Of a stretch of DNA of 29,833 bases, positions 14,779 through 22,552 are shown one piece after another. Both the position numbers and the translations under genes were made by a program. This stretch comes from Clostridia bacterium (GTDB lineage: Bacteria; Bacillota_A; Clostridia; Oscillospirales; CAG-272). A model generated the notes under the pieces. It was given only the letters and a program-made list of their open reading frames with translations, was not told where the DNA came from and did no database searches. The stretch is from contig JAFXWT010000013.1 in NCBI GenBank assembly GCA_017542695.1, positions 1-29,833 on the forward strand, in the 5' to 3' direction. Numbering within the stretch: position 1 is the first letter of the stretch; the number at the start of each line of letters is the position of its first letter.

Positions 14779-15596
14779 AAGTACTTTCCAGAATTTACAT
14801 CCCGCTCATTTTCATCCTGCTTTATCTTCCCATAATAATAGTGATACTGTTTTCGTTCAACGAAGCGGGCTCGATGAGTCATTTTGACGGATTTTCTTTC
14901 AAATGGTACGCCGAGCTGTTCGAGGACGAGACAGCGCTCACAGCGCTCGGCAATTCGCTCTACCTCGCCATAGTGTCGTCGCTCGCGGCAACGGTTATCG
15001 GCACGTTTGCGGCGTTCGGCATCAACAAAATGCGTACGCGCTGGCTTGCGAGCACGATCCGCAGCGTCACGAACATTCCGATGATGAACCCCGATATCGT
15101 GACGGGCGTTTCGATGATGCTTTTGTTCGTCGCCGCCGTCAGTATTCCGTTCCTGCCGATAACGTTCGGCCGATTTACAATGGTGGTGGCGCACACGACG
15201 TTCTCACTGCCGTATGTGATACTTTCCGTATTGCCGCGTTTTCAGCAGATGGATAAATTCCTCACGGAAGCGGCGCTCGACCTCGGAAGCACCCCGACGG
15301 GAGCTTTCTTCAAGGTGGAGCTTCCTATCGTTTTGCCGGGAGTGATCTCGGGACTCATGCTTGGCTTCACGCTCTCGCTCGACGACTTCGTGATAAGCCA
15401 TTTCGTATCGTCCCCCGATTTTCAGACGCTTCCGCTCTACATCTACAACCAGACCGCCCATCAGGTGAAATACAGTATGTACGCGCTTTGCGCGCTGATG
15501 GTATTTGCGATCCTGATCCTTCTCTTCGCCGTGAATTTTGCCGGCTCGCTCGGCAAGAACAAAAAGGTAAAGAGACACAGGGAGGCGAACTCATGA
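14775..15596 (+). CDS. potC: Spermidine/putrescine ABC transporter permease
   Basis: 273-residue permease, the second half of the polyamine channel. Helix 1 is at about residues 7-26 (YIPLIFILLYLPIIIVILFS), and the EAA loop reads LTEAALDLGSTPTGAFFKVE near residue 166, followed by LPIVLPGVISGLM and the family-typical FTLSLDDFVISHF. The ribosome-binding site GGAGG lies in the end of potB. The stop codon overlaps potD (ATGA). Confidence 0.95.
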   Translation: MKVLSRIYIPLIFILLYLPIIIVILFSFNEAGSMSHFDGFSFKWYAELFEDETALTALGNSLYLAIVSSLAATVIGTFAAFGINKMRTRWLASTIRSVTNIPMMNPDIVTGVSMMLLFVAAVSIPFLPITFGRFTMVVAHTTFSLPYVILSVLPRFQQMDKFLTEAALDLGSTPTGAFFKVELPIVLPGVISGLMLGFTLSLDDFVISHFVSSPDFQTLPLYIYNQTAHQVKYSMYALCALMVFAILILLFAVNFAGSLGKNKKVKRHREANS

Positions 15597-16861
15597 AAAA
15601 GATAATTTCACTTGCGCTTCTGTTTCTGATGATAGCCGCGCTCGTTTTCACTTCATGCGGCAGCACGGAGGAGGAAGAAGACTACGGCGACGCGATAACG
15701 CTTTACGTCTACAACTGGGGCGAATATATATCCGACGGATATGACGACTCGCTCGACGTCAACGCTGAATTTGAAAAATACTGCCGCGAGGTGCTTCACA
15801 AGAATGTGCGTGTCAACTATTCGACGTATTCGTCAAACGAGGACCTCTACGCAAAAGTTTCGAGCGGTGTCGTTCCGACGTATGACGTCATTATCCCGTC
15901 CGATTACATGGCGGCGAGAATGATATCGGAAGATATGCTTGAGCCGATAAACCCGAAAGAAAACATCGAAAACTACGAAAACATCGACGAGACATTCCGC
16001 GGAATGTACTACGACAAAGACGAGATGTACACCGTTCCGTACACTTGCGGAACAATCGGCGTCATTTACAACTCGTCGATAGTCGACGAAGAAGACATCG
16101 GCTCCTGGGAGCTTCTCTGGAACGAGAAATACAAGGGTAATATCATCCAGTTCAACAACCCGCGTGACGCGTTCGGCGCGGCGCAGTTCCTGCTCGGACT
16201 CGACGTAAACTCCGAAAACGAGGACGAATGGCGCGCGGCGCTTGAAAAGCTCATCGAGCAAAAGCCCATCCTCCAATGCTACGCGATGGACGAAGTTTTC
16301 AACAAGATGAAGGGCAGCTCCGCGGCGATAGCGCCGTACTACGCGGGCGACTATTTCACGATGTACGGCGACAACGAGGACCTTTCGTTCTATCATCCCG
16401 AAGAGGGCACGAATATATTCGTCGACGTGATGTGCGTTCCGAAGAACGCGGGACACAAGGATCTCGCAATGGAGTACATCAACTTCATGCTCAGCGAGGA
16501 AATCGCCATCGCAAACGCGGAATATATCTGCTACGCCTCCCCGAACACGCTCGTCCGCGAGAACGAGGAATATATCGAGTATATGACAGAAGAGATCCAC
16601 GAGGACGCGATGGAGATACTCTACGGCATATTCGACGACGAGGAATATATCGACAAAATGCAGTATTATTATTCTCTCCCCGACAAGACGCTCGGACTTA
16701 TGAACGACCTTTGGGAAGAATTGAAGCTGCAGAGCAATATCTCGACGGCGATCTACGTTATCTGCATCGTTATCGTCGCACTCGTTGTCGGGTTTTTCGT
16801 TGTGAAATTCGTCATTAAAAAGAGACGCGAAAATTGTTTCAATAAATACAAAAGCAATTAA
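15593..16861 (+). CDS. potD: Spermidine/putrescine-binding lipoprotein with an extra C-terminal membrane helix
   Basis: The extracytoplasmic binding protein that delivers polyamine to PotBC; 422 residues. The N-terminus is a lipoprotein signal (MKKIISLALL...), with the probable acylated Cys22 in FTSCGS. LYVYNWGEYI (about 38-47), PSDYMAARM and VPYTCGTIGVIYN are family motifs. Unlike the usual protein of about 350 residues, it has a second hydrophobic helix at about 383-408 followed by a basic tail (KKRRENCFNKYKSN), so it could be anchored at both ends. The ATG at 15593 is chosen because GGGAGG at 15580-15585 precedes it and it overlaps the potC stop; a frame extending to 15488 lies inside potC and lacks a signal. 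The mature region is very acidic. Confidence 0.92.
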   Translation: MKKIISLALLFLMIAALVFTSCGSTEEEEDYGDAITLYVYNWGEYISDGYDDSLDVNAEFEKYCREVLHKNVRVNYSTYSSNEDLYAKVSSGVVPTYDVIIPSDYMAARMISEDMLEPINPKENIENYENIDETFRGMYYDKDEMYTVPYTCGTIGVIYNSSIVDEEDIGSWELLWNEKYKGNIIQFNNPRDAFGAAQFLLGLDVNSENEDEWRAALEKLIEQKPILQCYAMDEVFNKMKGSSAAIAPYYAGDYFTMYGDNEDLSFYHPEEGTNIFVDVMCVPKNAGHKDLAMEYINFMLSEEIAIANAEYICYASPNTLVRENEEYIEYMTEEIHEDAMEILYGIFDDEEYIDKMQYYYSLPDKTLGLMNDLWEELKLQSNISTAIYVICIVIVALVVGFFVVKFVIKKRRENCFNKYKSN

Positions 16862-16873
16862 AGGAGGCACACT

Positions 16874-17575
16874 TTGAGAAAGAAAATAATTGCCGTTCTG
16901 ATCGGTCTTATAATCATCGCTCTCGGCGTTGTCCTTGTCGGCAACGGCGCATTCGGTTGGAACATCAACATTTTCATCGACGGATGGTGGGCTGTACTGT
17001 TCATGCTCATGTTCCTGTTCGGCATAATCAATGACGGACCGAACTTTGTCAACGTGATCGGACTTGTGCTTTTCGGAGTGCTGTTTGCGAGATATCACGT
17101 GCCTGTGCTCAAAGACGTGAACGTCTGGCTCATTATCGGCGGCGCAATAATCCTCTGCATCGGCGTGCGGCTCATCTATCGCACGTTCGCGCCAAAAAAA
17201 CACATCGCCGTAGCGTCGACAACGACTGTCGAGGGCGAGGCGGCGGATGCCGACGCGAAACCCGAATCGCAGAGCTGTGCGTTCACCGAAGGCGAAAGCA
17301 ATTACGCCGGCAGGACGTTCGCGGGCGGCAAGTTCTCGTGCTCGTTCGGCTCATACAGGATCGACTTGCGCGGCGCGACGATCACAAAAGGCGCGCAGCT
17401 TGATTTGAACTGCGCGTTCGGCAAGATCGACATCATCGTTCCCGAAGGCGTGACGGTCAAGATAGCCAAGGATTCCGTCTTCAGCGGCATCACGTGCAAA
17501 GTGCCTACGGCAGACGACGCCGACGTCGTTATAAAAGCGGATTGCGCGTTCGGCGCGGTCAACGTGCTTAAATAA
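16874..17575 (+). CDS. LiaF-like membrane protein (cell-wall-active antibiotic response type)
   Basis: 233 residues: four predicted membrane helices at about 3-25, 38-54, 59-73 and 82-102, a linker rich in Ala, Glu and Asp, then a beta-rich soluble domain (about 125-233) with regular alternating strands (SCSFGSYRIDLRGA, LNCAFGKIDIIVP). This resembles the C-terminal domain of LiaF/VraT-type envelope-stress proteins, which in Bacillus inhibit a two-component system; no histidine kinase is nearby. It starts with TTG, set by AAGGAGG at 16861-16867, and that site overlaps the potD stop codon. It is therefore probably the last gene of the pot operon. A strong terminator follows. Confidence 0.8.
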   Translation: MRKKIIAVLIGLIIIALGVVLVGNGAFGWNINIFIDGWWAVLFMLMFLFGIINDGPNFVNVIGLVLFGVLFARYHVPVLKDVNVWLIIGGAIILCIGVRLIYRTFAPKKHIAVASTTTVEGEAADADAKPESQSCAFTEGESNYAGRTFAGGKFSCSFGSYRIDLRGATITKGAQLDLNCAFGKIDIIVPEGVTVKIAKDSVFSGITCKVPTADDADVVIKADCAFGAVNVLK

Positions 17576-17588
17576 AATGGCAAAAAAG

Positions 17589-17630
17589 AAAAATGCCTTT
17601 TCTGCTCTCGGGCAGAAAAGGCATTTTTTA
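17589..17630. terminator. Bidirectional rho-independent terminator
   Basis: A 17-bp perfect stem (17589-17605 with 17612-17628), loop TCTCGG, with A-rich and T-rich flanks. It ends the pot operon on the plus strand and the topoisomerase operon on the minus strand; the minus-strand stop codon (17628-17630) overlaps the stem. Confidence 0.92.
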
Positions 17631-18245
17631 TTTTATCTCGTATCCTACGCCGCGCACCGACGTAATGATCTTCACGCCGAAGCGCTCGTCGATCTTTTGC
17701 CGGAGGTATTTTATATAAACGTCGACGACGTTCGAGTTTTCCCCGCCGAAGATCTTTTCGGCGGCTTCGCCGCGCGAGAGCGCGGCGCCTTTTTTTTCCA
17801 TCAAAAGTCCGAGCAGAGCGTATTCCTTTTTTGAAAGCGCGATACGCTCGCCTCTATACGTCGCGCTGTGACTCGACGCGTGCAGTCGAAGCCCGTCGGA
17901 TGCGGAGCGCTCTGTTTTTGCGCCGTCCATGGCAAGCGTCGGTTTGCCGACTGTCGCGTCGAGCATATCCGATACGACGAACGGTCGCTCGTAAACGGGG
18001 TAGTCGTACGCGTCTTCGCCGAGCGCGGATATGTCGTCTCCGCGGCCGAAGATCACAATGTCGCACCCGTCGGGCGCTTTCGGCGCTTTTTTTATCGTTT
18101 TCGCGTCGAGGAAAATTACGGTCGGGCGCTTTTCGAGTGCGCTCTGAAAGTCGGAGGCGCTCTCGGCTTCGACTCCGCGCTGTTTCAGCTCGATTACAAG
18201 CATCCGTTTGAACAGAGCGTCGCCGCTTATTATCAGAGCCGTCAT
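17628..18245 (-). CDS. OmpR/PhoB-type winged-helix regulator with a degenerate receiver domain
   Basis: 205 residues. The C-terminal winged-helix DNA-binding domain (about 125-204) is normal: LSKKEYALLGLLMEKKG, then VVDVYIKYLRQKI and the wing VRGVGYEI. The N-terminal receiver-like domain (about 1-100) is short and degenerate. Asp47 stands at the phosphoacceptor position, but the acidic pair after strand 1 is Ser-Gly, the conserved Thr/Ser after strand 4 is Gly67, and the conserved Lys before Pro is Arg87. It may thus work without phosphorylation. No histidine kinase is in the window. The ATG at 18245 overlaps the topoisomerase stop (ATGA); an upstream ATG at 18287 inside the topoisomerase gene is less likely. 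Confidence 0.85.
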   Translation of the reverse strand: MTALIISGDALFKRMLVIELKQRGVEAESASDFQSALEKRPTVIFLDAKTIKKAPKAPDGCDIVIFGRGDDISALGEDAYDYPVYERPFVVSDMLDATVGKPTLAMDGAKTERSASDGLRLHASSHSATYRGERIALSKKEYALLGLLMEKKGAALSRGEAAEKIFGGENSNVVDVYIKYLRQKIDERFGVKIITSVRGVGYEIK

Positions 18246-20431
18246 GACAGCGTCCCGCCCGACGCGGGGATCTTGATCTTTTTGCATTTCTCGGCGCCGG
18301 GATACTCCGAGATATTCATCGTCGCCGAGGCGATCTTCTGTCCTTTTTTGAGCTGGAACAGCGACACGCCCGCCGACGTTCTCGTCGTCTTTTTCGGGAT
18401 GAGCTTGGAGCTTATGAGAATTCCCTTGCCGGCGTCGTTGATGATAAGAATGTCAATCGGCTTTTCCTCATAAAACGCCGCGACAATCGGCGACGCCGCC
18501 GAGTAAGCGTTGACGAGCTTTTTCCTTGCGACCTTCGTTTCATACGACACGGCGGGAATCTTCACACCCTTGCCGTTCTCGAAAATGAATATGAAATTCT
18601 TGTCCTCGTCGTATTTTTTGAGCGGCATCATGCACATCACGCGCTCGCCCTTGTCGAATTTCGCGGGGATGAAATCGCCAAGCTCGGACGCTTTCTTCGT
18701 CCCGAATTCCGACGCTTTCATCTTGTAAACCTTCTGCGCGTCGGAAACGAACAGAAGCTCGACGGTGTTGTCCGCGTCGATTATCTGTGACACGCTGTCG
18801 CCGGGCTTTAACGCCTGTTCATCGTTGCCGCGCAGGGATTGAAGAGTGATTTTCTTGAAATATCCCTCTTTTGTCAGTATCAGTTTGACGTTGTAGTTTT
18901 CGACGAACTCTTCCTCGCGGTATTCGGGATGCGAATCGTCGTATATGATCTGCGTCTTGCGCGGAACGGCGTATTTTTTCTTTATATCCGTGAGCTGCTG
19001 CGCGATAAGGCGGCGGAGCTTCGGCTCGCTTGCGATGATGTCGCGCAGCTCGGCTATCTCTTTCTGGAGCGAGTCGATCTCGGCGATGCGCTCTATGATG
19101 TACTCACGGTTGAGGTGGCGGAGTTTTATTTCGGCGATGTATTCCGCCTGAACTTCGTCGATTTTGAACCCTTTCATCAGGTTCGGCACGACGTCGGACT
19201 CCTTTTCCGTTTCACGAACGATCTTAACCGCCTTGTCGATATCGAGAAGTATTTGCCCGAGACCGAGGAGGAGGTGGAGCTTGTCCTGCTTCTTTTCAAG
19301 GTCGAACGTAAGCTCGCGTTTGACGCACTCCGTGCGGAAGCGTATCCATTCCGTCAGTATCTCCTTTATGCCCATGACGCGCGGCGCGCCGTCGATGAGC
19401 ACGTTGAAGTTGCAGGAGAAGTTGTCTTGCAGCGTCGTTTTCTTGAACAGCTTCGCCATCAGCTTGTCGGGATCGGTGCCGCGGCGCAGATCGAGCGTCA
19501 GCTTGAAACCGCTGAGGTCGATCTCATTCCTTGCGTCGCTGACCTCGCGGAGCTGACCGAGGCGGATCATTTCCGTTATTTTTTTCAGCACGATCTCGAT
19601 CGTCGTCGAGTACGGTATCTCGATTATCTCGATGCAGTTGTCCGCTTTGTCGTACGTGTAGCGCGCGCGAAGAGCGATTGAGCCCTCGCCCGTCTCGCAG
19701 ATCTGACGCATCGCCTCGTGGTCGTAAATGATCGAGGCGCCGCCCGAAAAGTCGGGCGCTTTTATTATTTCGAGCAGCTCGTCCGTCGTGATCTTCGGAT
19801 TTTTGAGCAGGGCGACGGTGCCGTCGCACACTTCGCCGAGGTTGAACGAGCATATCTTCGACGCCATGCCGACGGCGATGCCCATGTTAGGCGAAACAAG
19901 TATGTTCGGGAACGTCGTCGGCAGCAGCGCCGGTTCTTTCGACGTCGCGTCGTAGTTGTCGACCATGTCGACGGCGTTCTTGTCTATCCCGCGGAAAATC
20001 TCGGCGCAGAACGGGTCGAGTTTGACCTCGGTGTATCGAGATGCGGCGTATGCCATGTCGGACGAATACTGCTTGCCGAAGTTCCCCTTGGAGTCGATGA
20101 ACGGATGGAGCAGCGCACCGTTGCCGCGCGTCAGACGCACGAGCGTTTCGTATATCGCGCTGTCGCCGTGTGGGTTGAGCTTCATCGTCGCGCCGACGAC
20201 GTTGGTGCTTTTCGTTCTTCCGCCTGTAAGAAGTCCCATCTTATACATCGTGTAGAGTAATTTTCTGTGTGCGGGCTTGAATCCGTCGATCTCGGGGATC
20301 GCGCGCGACACGATGACGCTCATAACGTATGGCATGTAGTTCTTTTCGACAGTTTCCGTTATCGGCTGATACGTCACGGGTGCCGGAGGAAGCTCAACGG
20401 CAATATCCTGTTTTTTCTTTCTCGGTGCCAT
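18242..20431 (-). CDS. Type IIA DNA topoisomerase, breakage-reunion subunit (GyrA/ParC-like)
   Basis: 729 residues, the subunit that cuts and rejoins DNA and changes supercoiling or unlinks chromosomes with its ATPase partner. The active-site pair is Arg132-Tyr133 (AASRYTEVKL). The quinolone-resistance region is recognisable, NPHGDSAIYETLV, with Ser91 and Glu95. A coiled-coil segment (about 360-470) and a C-terminal beta-pinwheel-like region follow. No GyrA box (QRRGGKG) is visible, which favours a topoisomerase-IV-like or decatenating activity over gyrase; this is inference. Its start follows AGGAGG (plus strand 20438-20443) placed over the stop of the ATPase gene. The pair is divergent from typical gyrases, so I give no gyrA or parC symbol. 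Confidence 0.9.
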   Translation of the reverse strand: MAPRKKKQDIAVELPPAPVTYQPITETVEKNYMPYVMSVIVSRAIPEIDGFKPAHRKLLYTMYKMGLLTGGRTKSTNVVGATMKLNPHGDSAIYETLVRLTRGNGALLHPFIDSKGNFGKQYSSDMAYAASRYTEVKLDPFCAEIFRGIDKNAVDMVDNYDATSKEPALLPTTFPNILVSPNMGIAVGMASKICSFNLGEVCDGTVALLKNPKITTDELLEIIKAPDFSGGASIIYDHEAMRQICETGEGSIALRARYTYDKADNCIEIIEIPYSTTIEIVLKKITEMIRLGQLREVSDARNEIDLSGFKLTLDLRRGTDPDKLMAKLFKKTTLQDNFSCNFNVLIDGAPRVMGIKEILTEWIRFRTECVKRELTFDLEKKQDKLHLLLGLGQILLDIDKAVKIVRETEKESDVVPNLMKGFKIDEVQAEYIAEIKLRHLNREYIIERIAEIDSLQKEIAELRDIIASEPKLRRLIAQQLTDIKKKYAVPRKTQIIYDDSHPEYREEEFVENYNVKLILTKEGYFKKITLQSLRGNDEQALKPGDSVSQIIDADNTVELLFVSDAQKVYKMKASEFGTKKASELGDFIPAKFDKGERVMCMMPLKKYDEDKNFIFIFENGKGVKIPAVSYETKVARKKLVNAYSAASPIVAAFYEEKPIDILIINDAGKGILISSKLIPKKTTRTSAGVSLFQLKKGQKIASATMNISEYPGAEKCKKIKIPASGGTLS

Positions 20432-20442
20432 ATCCTTCCTCC

Positions 20443-22431
20443 TTAAATATCAGCTTCGGCAATATACTGCTTGCCGTATTTCGTGATGAAATCCTTTCGC
20501 TCATCAAGGTCGTCGCCGAGCAGCGTTTCGAAGATGTACGCCGTTCTCTCCGCGTCGGCGGGGGAAACGCAGATGAGCCGGCGCGTCGCGGGGTTCATCG
20601 TCGTTTTCCACATCATTTCGGGCTCGTTCTCGCCGAGACCTTTCGAGCGCTGGATGGTGTATTTCGCGCCCGCGAGCTTCTTTAATATCTCGGCTTTTTC
20701 CGGCTCGTTATAAGCAAAATACGTGTCGTCTTTCGTCGTGATCTCAAACAGCGGCGACTCGGCTATGAATACCTTGCCCTCTCTTATCAGCGTCGGCAGG
20801 AGGCGATAGAACAGAGTCAGGAGAAGAGTTCTGATCTGAAAGCCGTCCTCGTCGGCATCGGTGCAGATTATGATCTTGCTCCATTTGAGCTGGCCCATAT
20901 CGAACGTGTTCTGCGCGCCCTTTGTCTTGGTCGGAATTTCCGCTCCGCACCCTATGACCTTGAGCAGATCGACGATGATGTCGCTTTTGAATATCCTGTC
21001 GTATCCGTTTTTGAGGCAGTTCAGCGTCTTGCCGCGCACGGGGATTATTGCCTGAAATTCGGCGTTGCGCCCCTGTATACACGAGCCCATTGCCGAGTCG
21101 CCTTCGACGATGTAGACCTCGCGCTTTTCGGGGTCTTTCGATCGGCACGTAACGAATTTTTCGACGCGATCGGCGATGCCGCCTGACGTTTGCAGTTTCT
21201 TTTTGAGGTTTAAGCGCGTGCTCTCGGCGCTCTCGCGCGAGCGCTTGTTGACAAGCACCTGAGACGCGATCTTCTCCGCCTCGTCGGGCTTTTCGATGAA
21301 ATAGACCTCGAGCTGCGTTTTGATGAAATCGGTCAGCGCCTCGGTGATAAATTCGTTCGTTATCGCCTTTTTCGTCTGGTTTTCGTACGACGTCTGCGTC
21401 GAAAAGCTGTTGATGACGAGCACAAGGCAGTCCTCGATGTCGCCGAAAGATATCTTCGCTTCGTTTTTGTTGTATTTGTTCTTTGATTTGAGGTATTTGT
21501 CGATGGCGTAAACGAACGCGGAGCGCGTCGCCTTGTCGGGCGAGCCGCCGTGCTCGAGAAAACTCGAATTGTGGTAGTATTCAATGACGTTTACGTTGTT
21601 GGAAAAGCAGAACGCCGCTTCGGCTTTGAGGTTGTATTCGGGTTTGTCCTCGCGGTCGCGGCCTCGCGCCTCCATTTTGCAGAGGTGCGGCGCGGTGAGG
21701 GAAGAGTTGCCCGCCAGCTTTGCGATGTAGTCCTCGATTCCGTTTTCGTAGCAATACGATCTTTCCGTCGTCTCGCCGTCCTCGGACGTGTATTTGAGGT
21801 TGAAATGAAGCCCCGCGTTGACGACCGCCTGCTTGTCGAGCATCCCGTCGAAATATTCAAACGGGATCTTCGTGTCGGTAAAGACTTCAAGGTCGGGTCG
21901 CCATGAAACGACAGTGCCCGTGCGTCTCGCGCGCCCCGCGAGCGGAGTTTTGACAAGATCGCCGTCGGGCTTTCCCTTTTTGAACGAAATTTCGCTCATC
22001 TCGTCGCCGCGGTACGACTTTACCGTCATGAACTCGGACGAATACTGCGTCGCCGCCGCGCCGAGACCGTTCAGTCCGAGCGCGTATGCGTAAACGCCCT
22101 CCTCGCTGTTGTTGTATTTGCCGCCCGCGTAAAGCTCGCAGTAGACGAGCTCCCAGTTATATCTGCCCTCTTTTTCGTTGAATCCGAGAGGAACGCCGCG
22201 GCCGAAATCCTCGACCGTGATCGTGCGGTCGCGTCCGTATGTCACGTTTATCGTGCTGCCGTAACCCTCGCGCGCCTCGTCGACGGCGTTCGAGATTATC
22301 TCAAACGCACTGTGCTCACATCCCTCGATTCCGTCCGAGCCGAAAATGACCGCGGGGCGTTTGCGGACGCGGTCTTCGCCTTTGAGCATCGTTATGACAG
22401 ATTCATCGTAAATTTGCGTTTTTTTCGTCAT
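20443..22431 (-). CDS. Type IIA DNA topoisomerase, ATPase subunit (GyrB/ParE-like), divergent
   Basis: 662 residues. The GHKL ATPase domain has catalytic Glu44 and Asn48 (FEIISNAVDEA), Asp75 (VEDFGRG) and a GLNGLGAA loop (119-126) where GLHGVGAS is usual. The TOPRIM domain shows EGDSAMGS instead of EGDSAGGS, PVRGK instead of PLRGK, and DADEDGFQIRTLLL instead of DADVDGAHIRTLLL. The metal-binding acidic residues are kept, so it should be active, but it is well separated from housekeeping GyrB. ATG 22431 matches the family start; an upstream in-frame ATG at 22497 falls at the predicted transcription start and is rejected. It is the first gene of a three-gene operon. Confidence 0.9.
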   Translation of the reverse strand: MTKKTQIYDESVITMLKGEDRVRKRPAVIFGSDGIEGCEHSAFEIISNAVDEAREGYGSTINVTYGRDRTITVEDFGRGVPLGFNEKEGRYNWELVYCELYAGGKYNNSEEGVYAYALGLNGLGAAATQYSSEFMTVKSYRGDEMSEISFKKGKPDGDLVKTPLAGRARRTGTVVSWRPDLEVFTDTKIPFEYFDGMLDKQAVVNAGLHFNLKYTSEDGETTERSYCYENGIEDYIAKLAGNSSLTAPHLCKMEARGRDREDKPEYNLKAEAAFCFSNNVNVIEYYHNSSFLEHGGSPDKATRSAFVYAIDKYLKSKNKYNKNEAKISFGDIEDCLVLVINSFSTQTSYENQTKKAITNEFITEALTDFIKTQLEVYFIEKPDEAEKIASQVLVNKRSRESAESTRLNLKKKLQTSGGIADRVEKFVTCRSKDPEKREVYIVEGDSAMGSCIQGRNAEFQAIIPVRGKTLNCLKNGYDRIFKSDIIVDLLKVIGCGAEIPTKTKGAQNTFDMGQLKWSKIIICTDADEDGFQIRTLLLTLFYRLLPTLIREGKVFIAESPLFEITTKDDTYFAYNEPEKAEILKKLAGAKYTIQRSKGLGENEPEMMWKTTMNPATRRLICVSPADAERTAYIFETLLGDDLDERKDFITKYGKQYIAEADI

Positions 22432-22456
22432 TTTTGATTTTACTCCGTGATATATG

Positions 22457-22485
22457 TTGATTTCCTCGGGAAAATATGATAAAAT
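22457..22485 (+). promoter_or_regulatory. Promoter for the QueG-like gene
   Basis: -35 TTGATT (22457-22462), a 17-bp spacer and -10 TAAAAT (22480-22485). The predicted start near 22492 lies inside the palindrome TGTGTACACA. The leader would cross the opposing topoisomerase promoter. Confidence 0.6.
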
Positions 22486-22486
22486 G

Positions 22487-22496
22487 TGTGTACACA
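22487..22496. promoter_or_regulatory. Palindrome between opposed promoters, possible operator
   Basis: TGTGTACACA is a perfect 10-bp palindrome placed between the -10 elements of the two opposed promoters, so that both predicted transcription starts fall in it. A dimeric repressor bound here would block both promoters. The protein is unknown; the regulator encoded in the topoisomerase operon is one candidate. Confidence 0.45.
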
Positions 22497-22499
22497 ATA

Positions 22500-22528
22500 A
22501 TTATACCATATATCTTGTGGTTTTTCAA
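22500..22528 (-). promoter_or_regulatory. Promoter of the topoisomerase operon
   Basis: Minus strand: -35 TTGAAA (22523-22528), a 17-bp spacer and -10 TATAAT (22500-22505), preceded by TGG to give an extended -10. The predicted start is near 22493, about 60 nt upstream of the ATPase-subunit ATG. Confidence 0.85.
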
Positions 22529-22552
22529 GATTTATTTTAAGGCGCACCGTTT

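Noticed and set aside
15488..15592. Longer start for potD
   Set aside because: The extension lies wholly inside potC and would hide the lipoprotein signal; ATG 15593 has a strong Shine-Dalgarno.
15833..17203. A 456-codon open frame on the minus strand
   Set aside because: It is antisense to potD and the LiaF-like gene, with Val/Asp/His-rich, low-complexity translation typical of a shadow frame.
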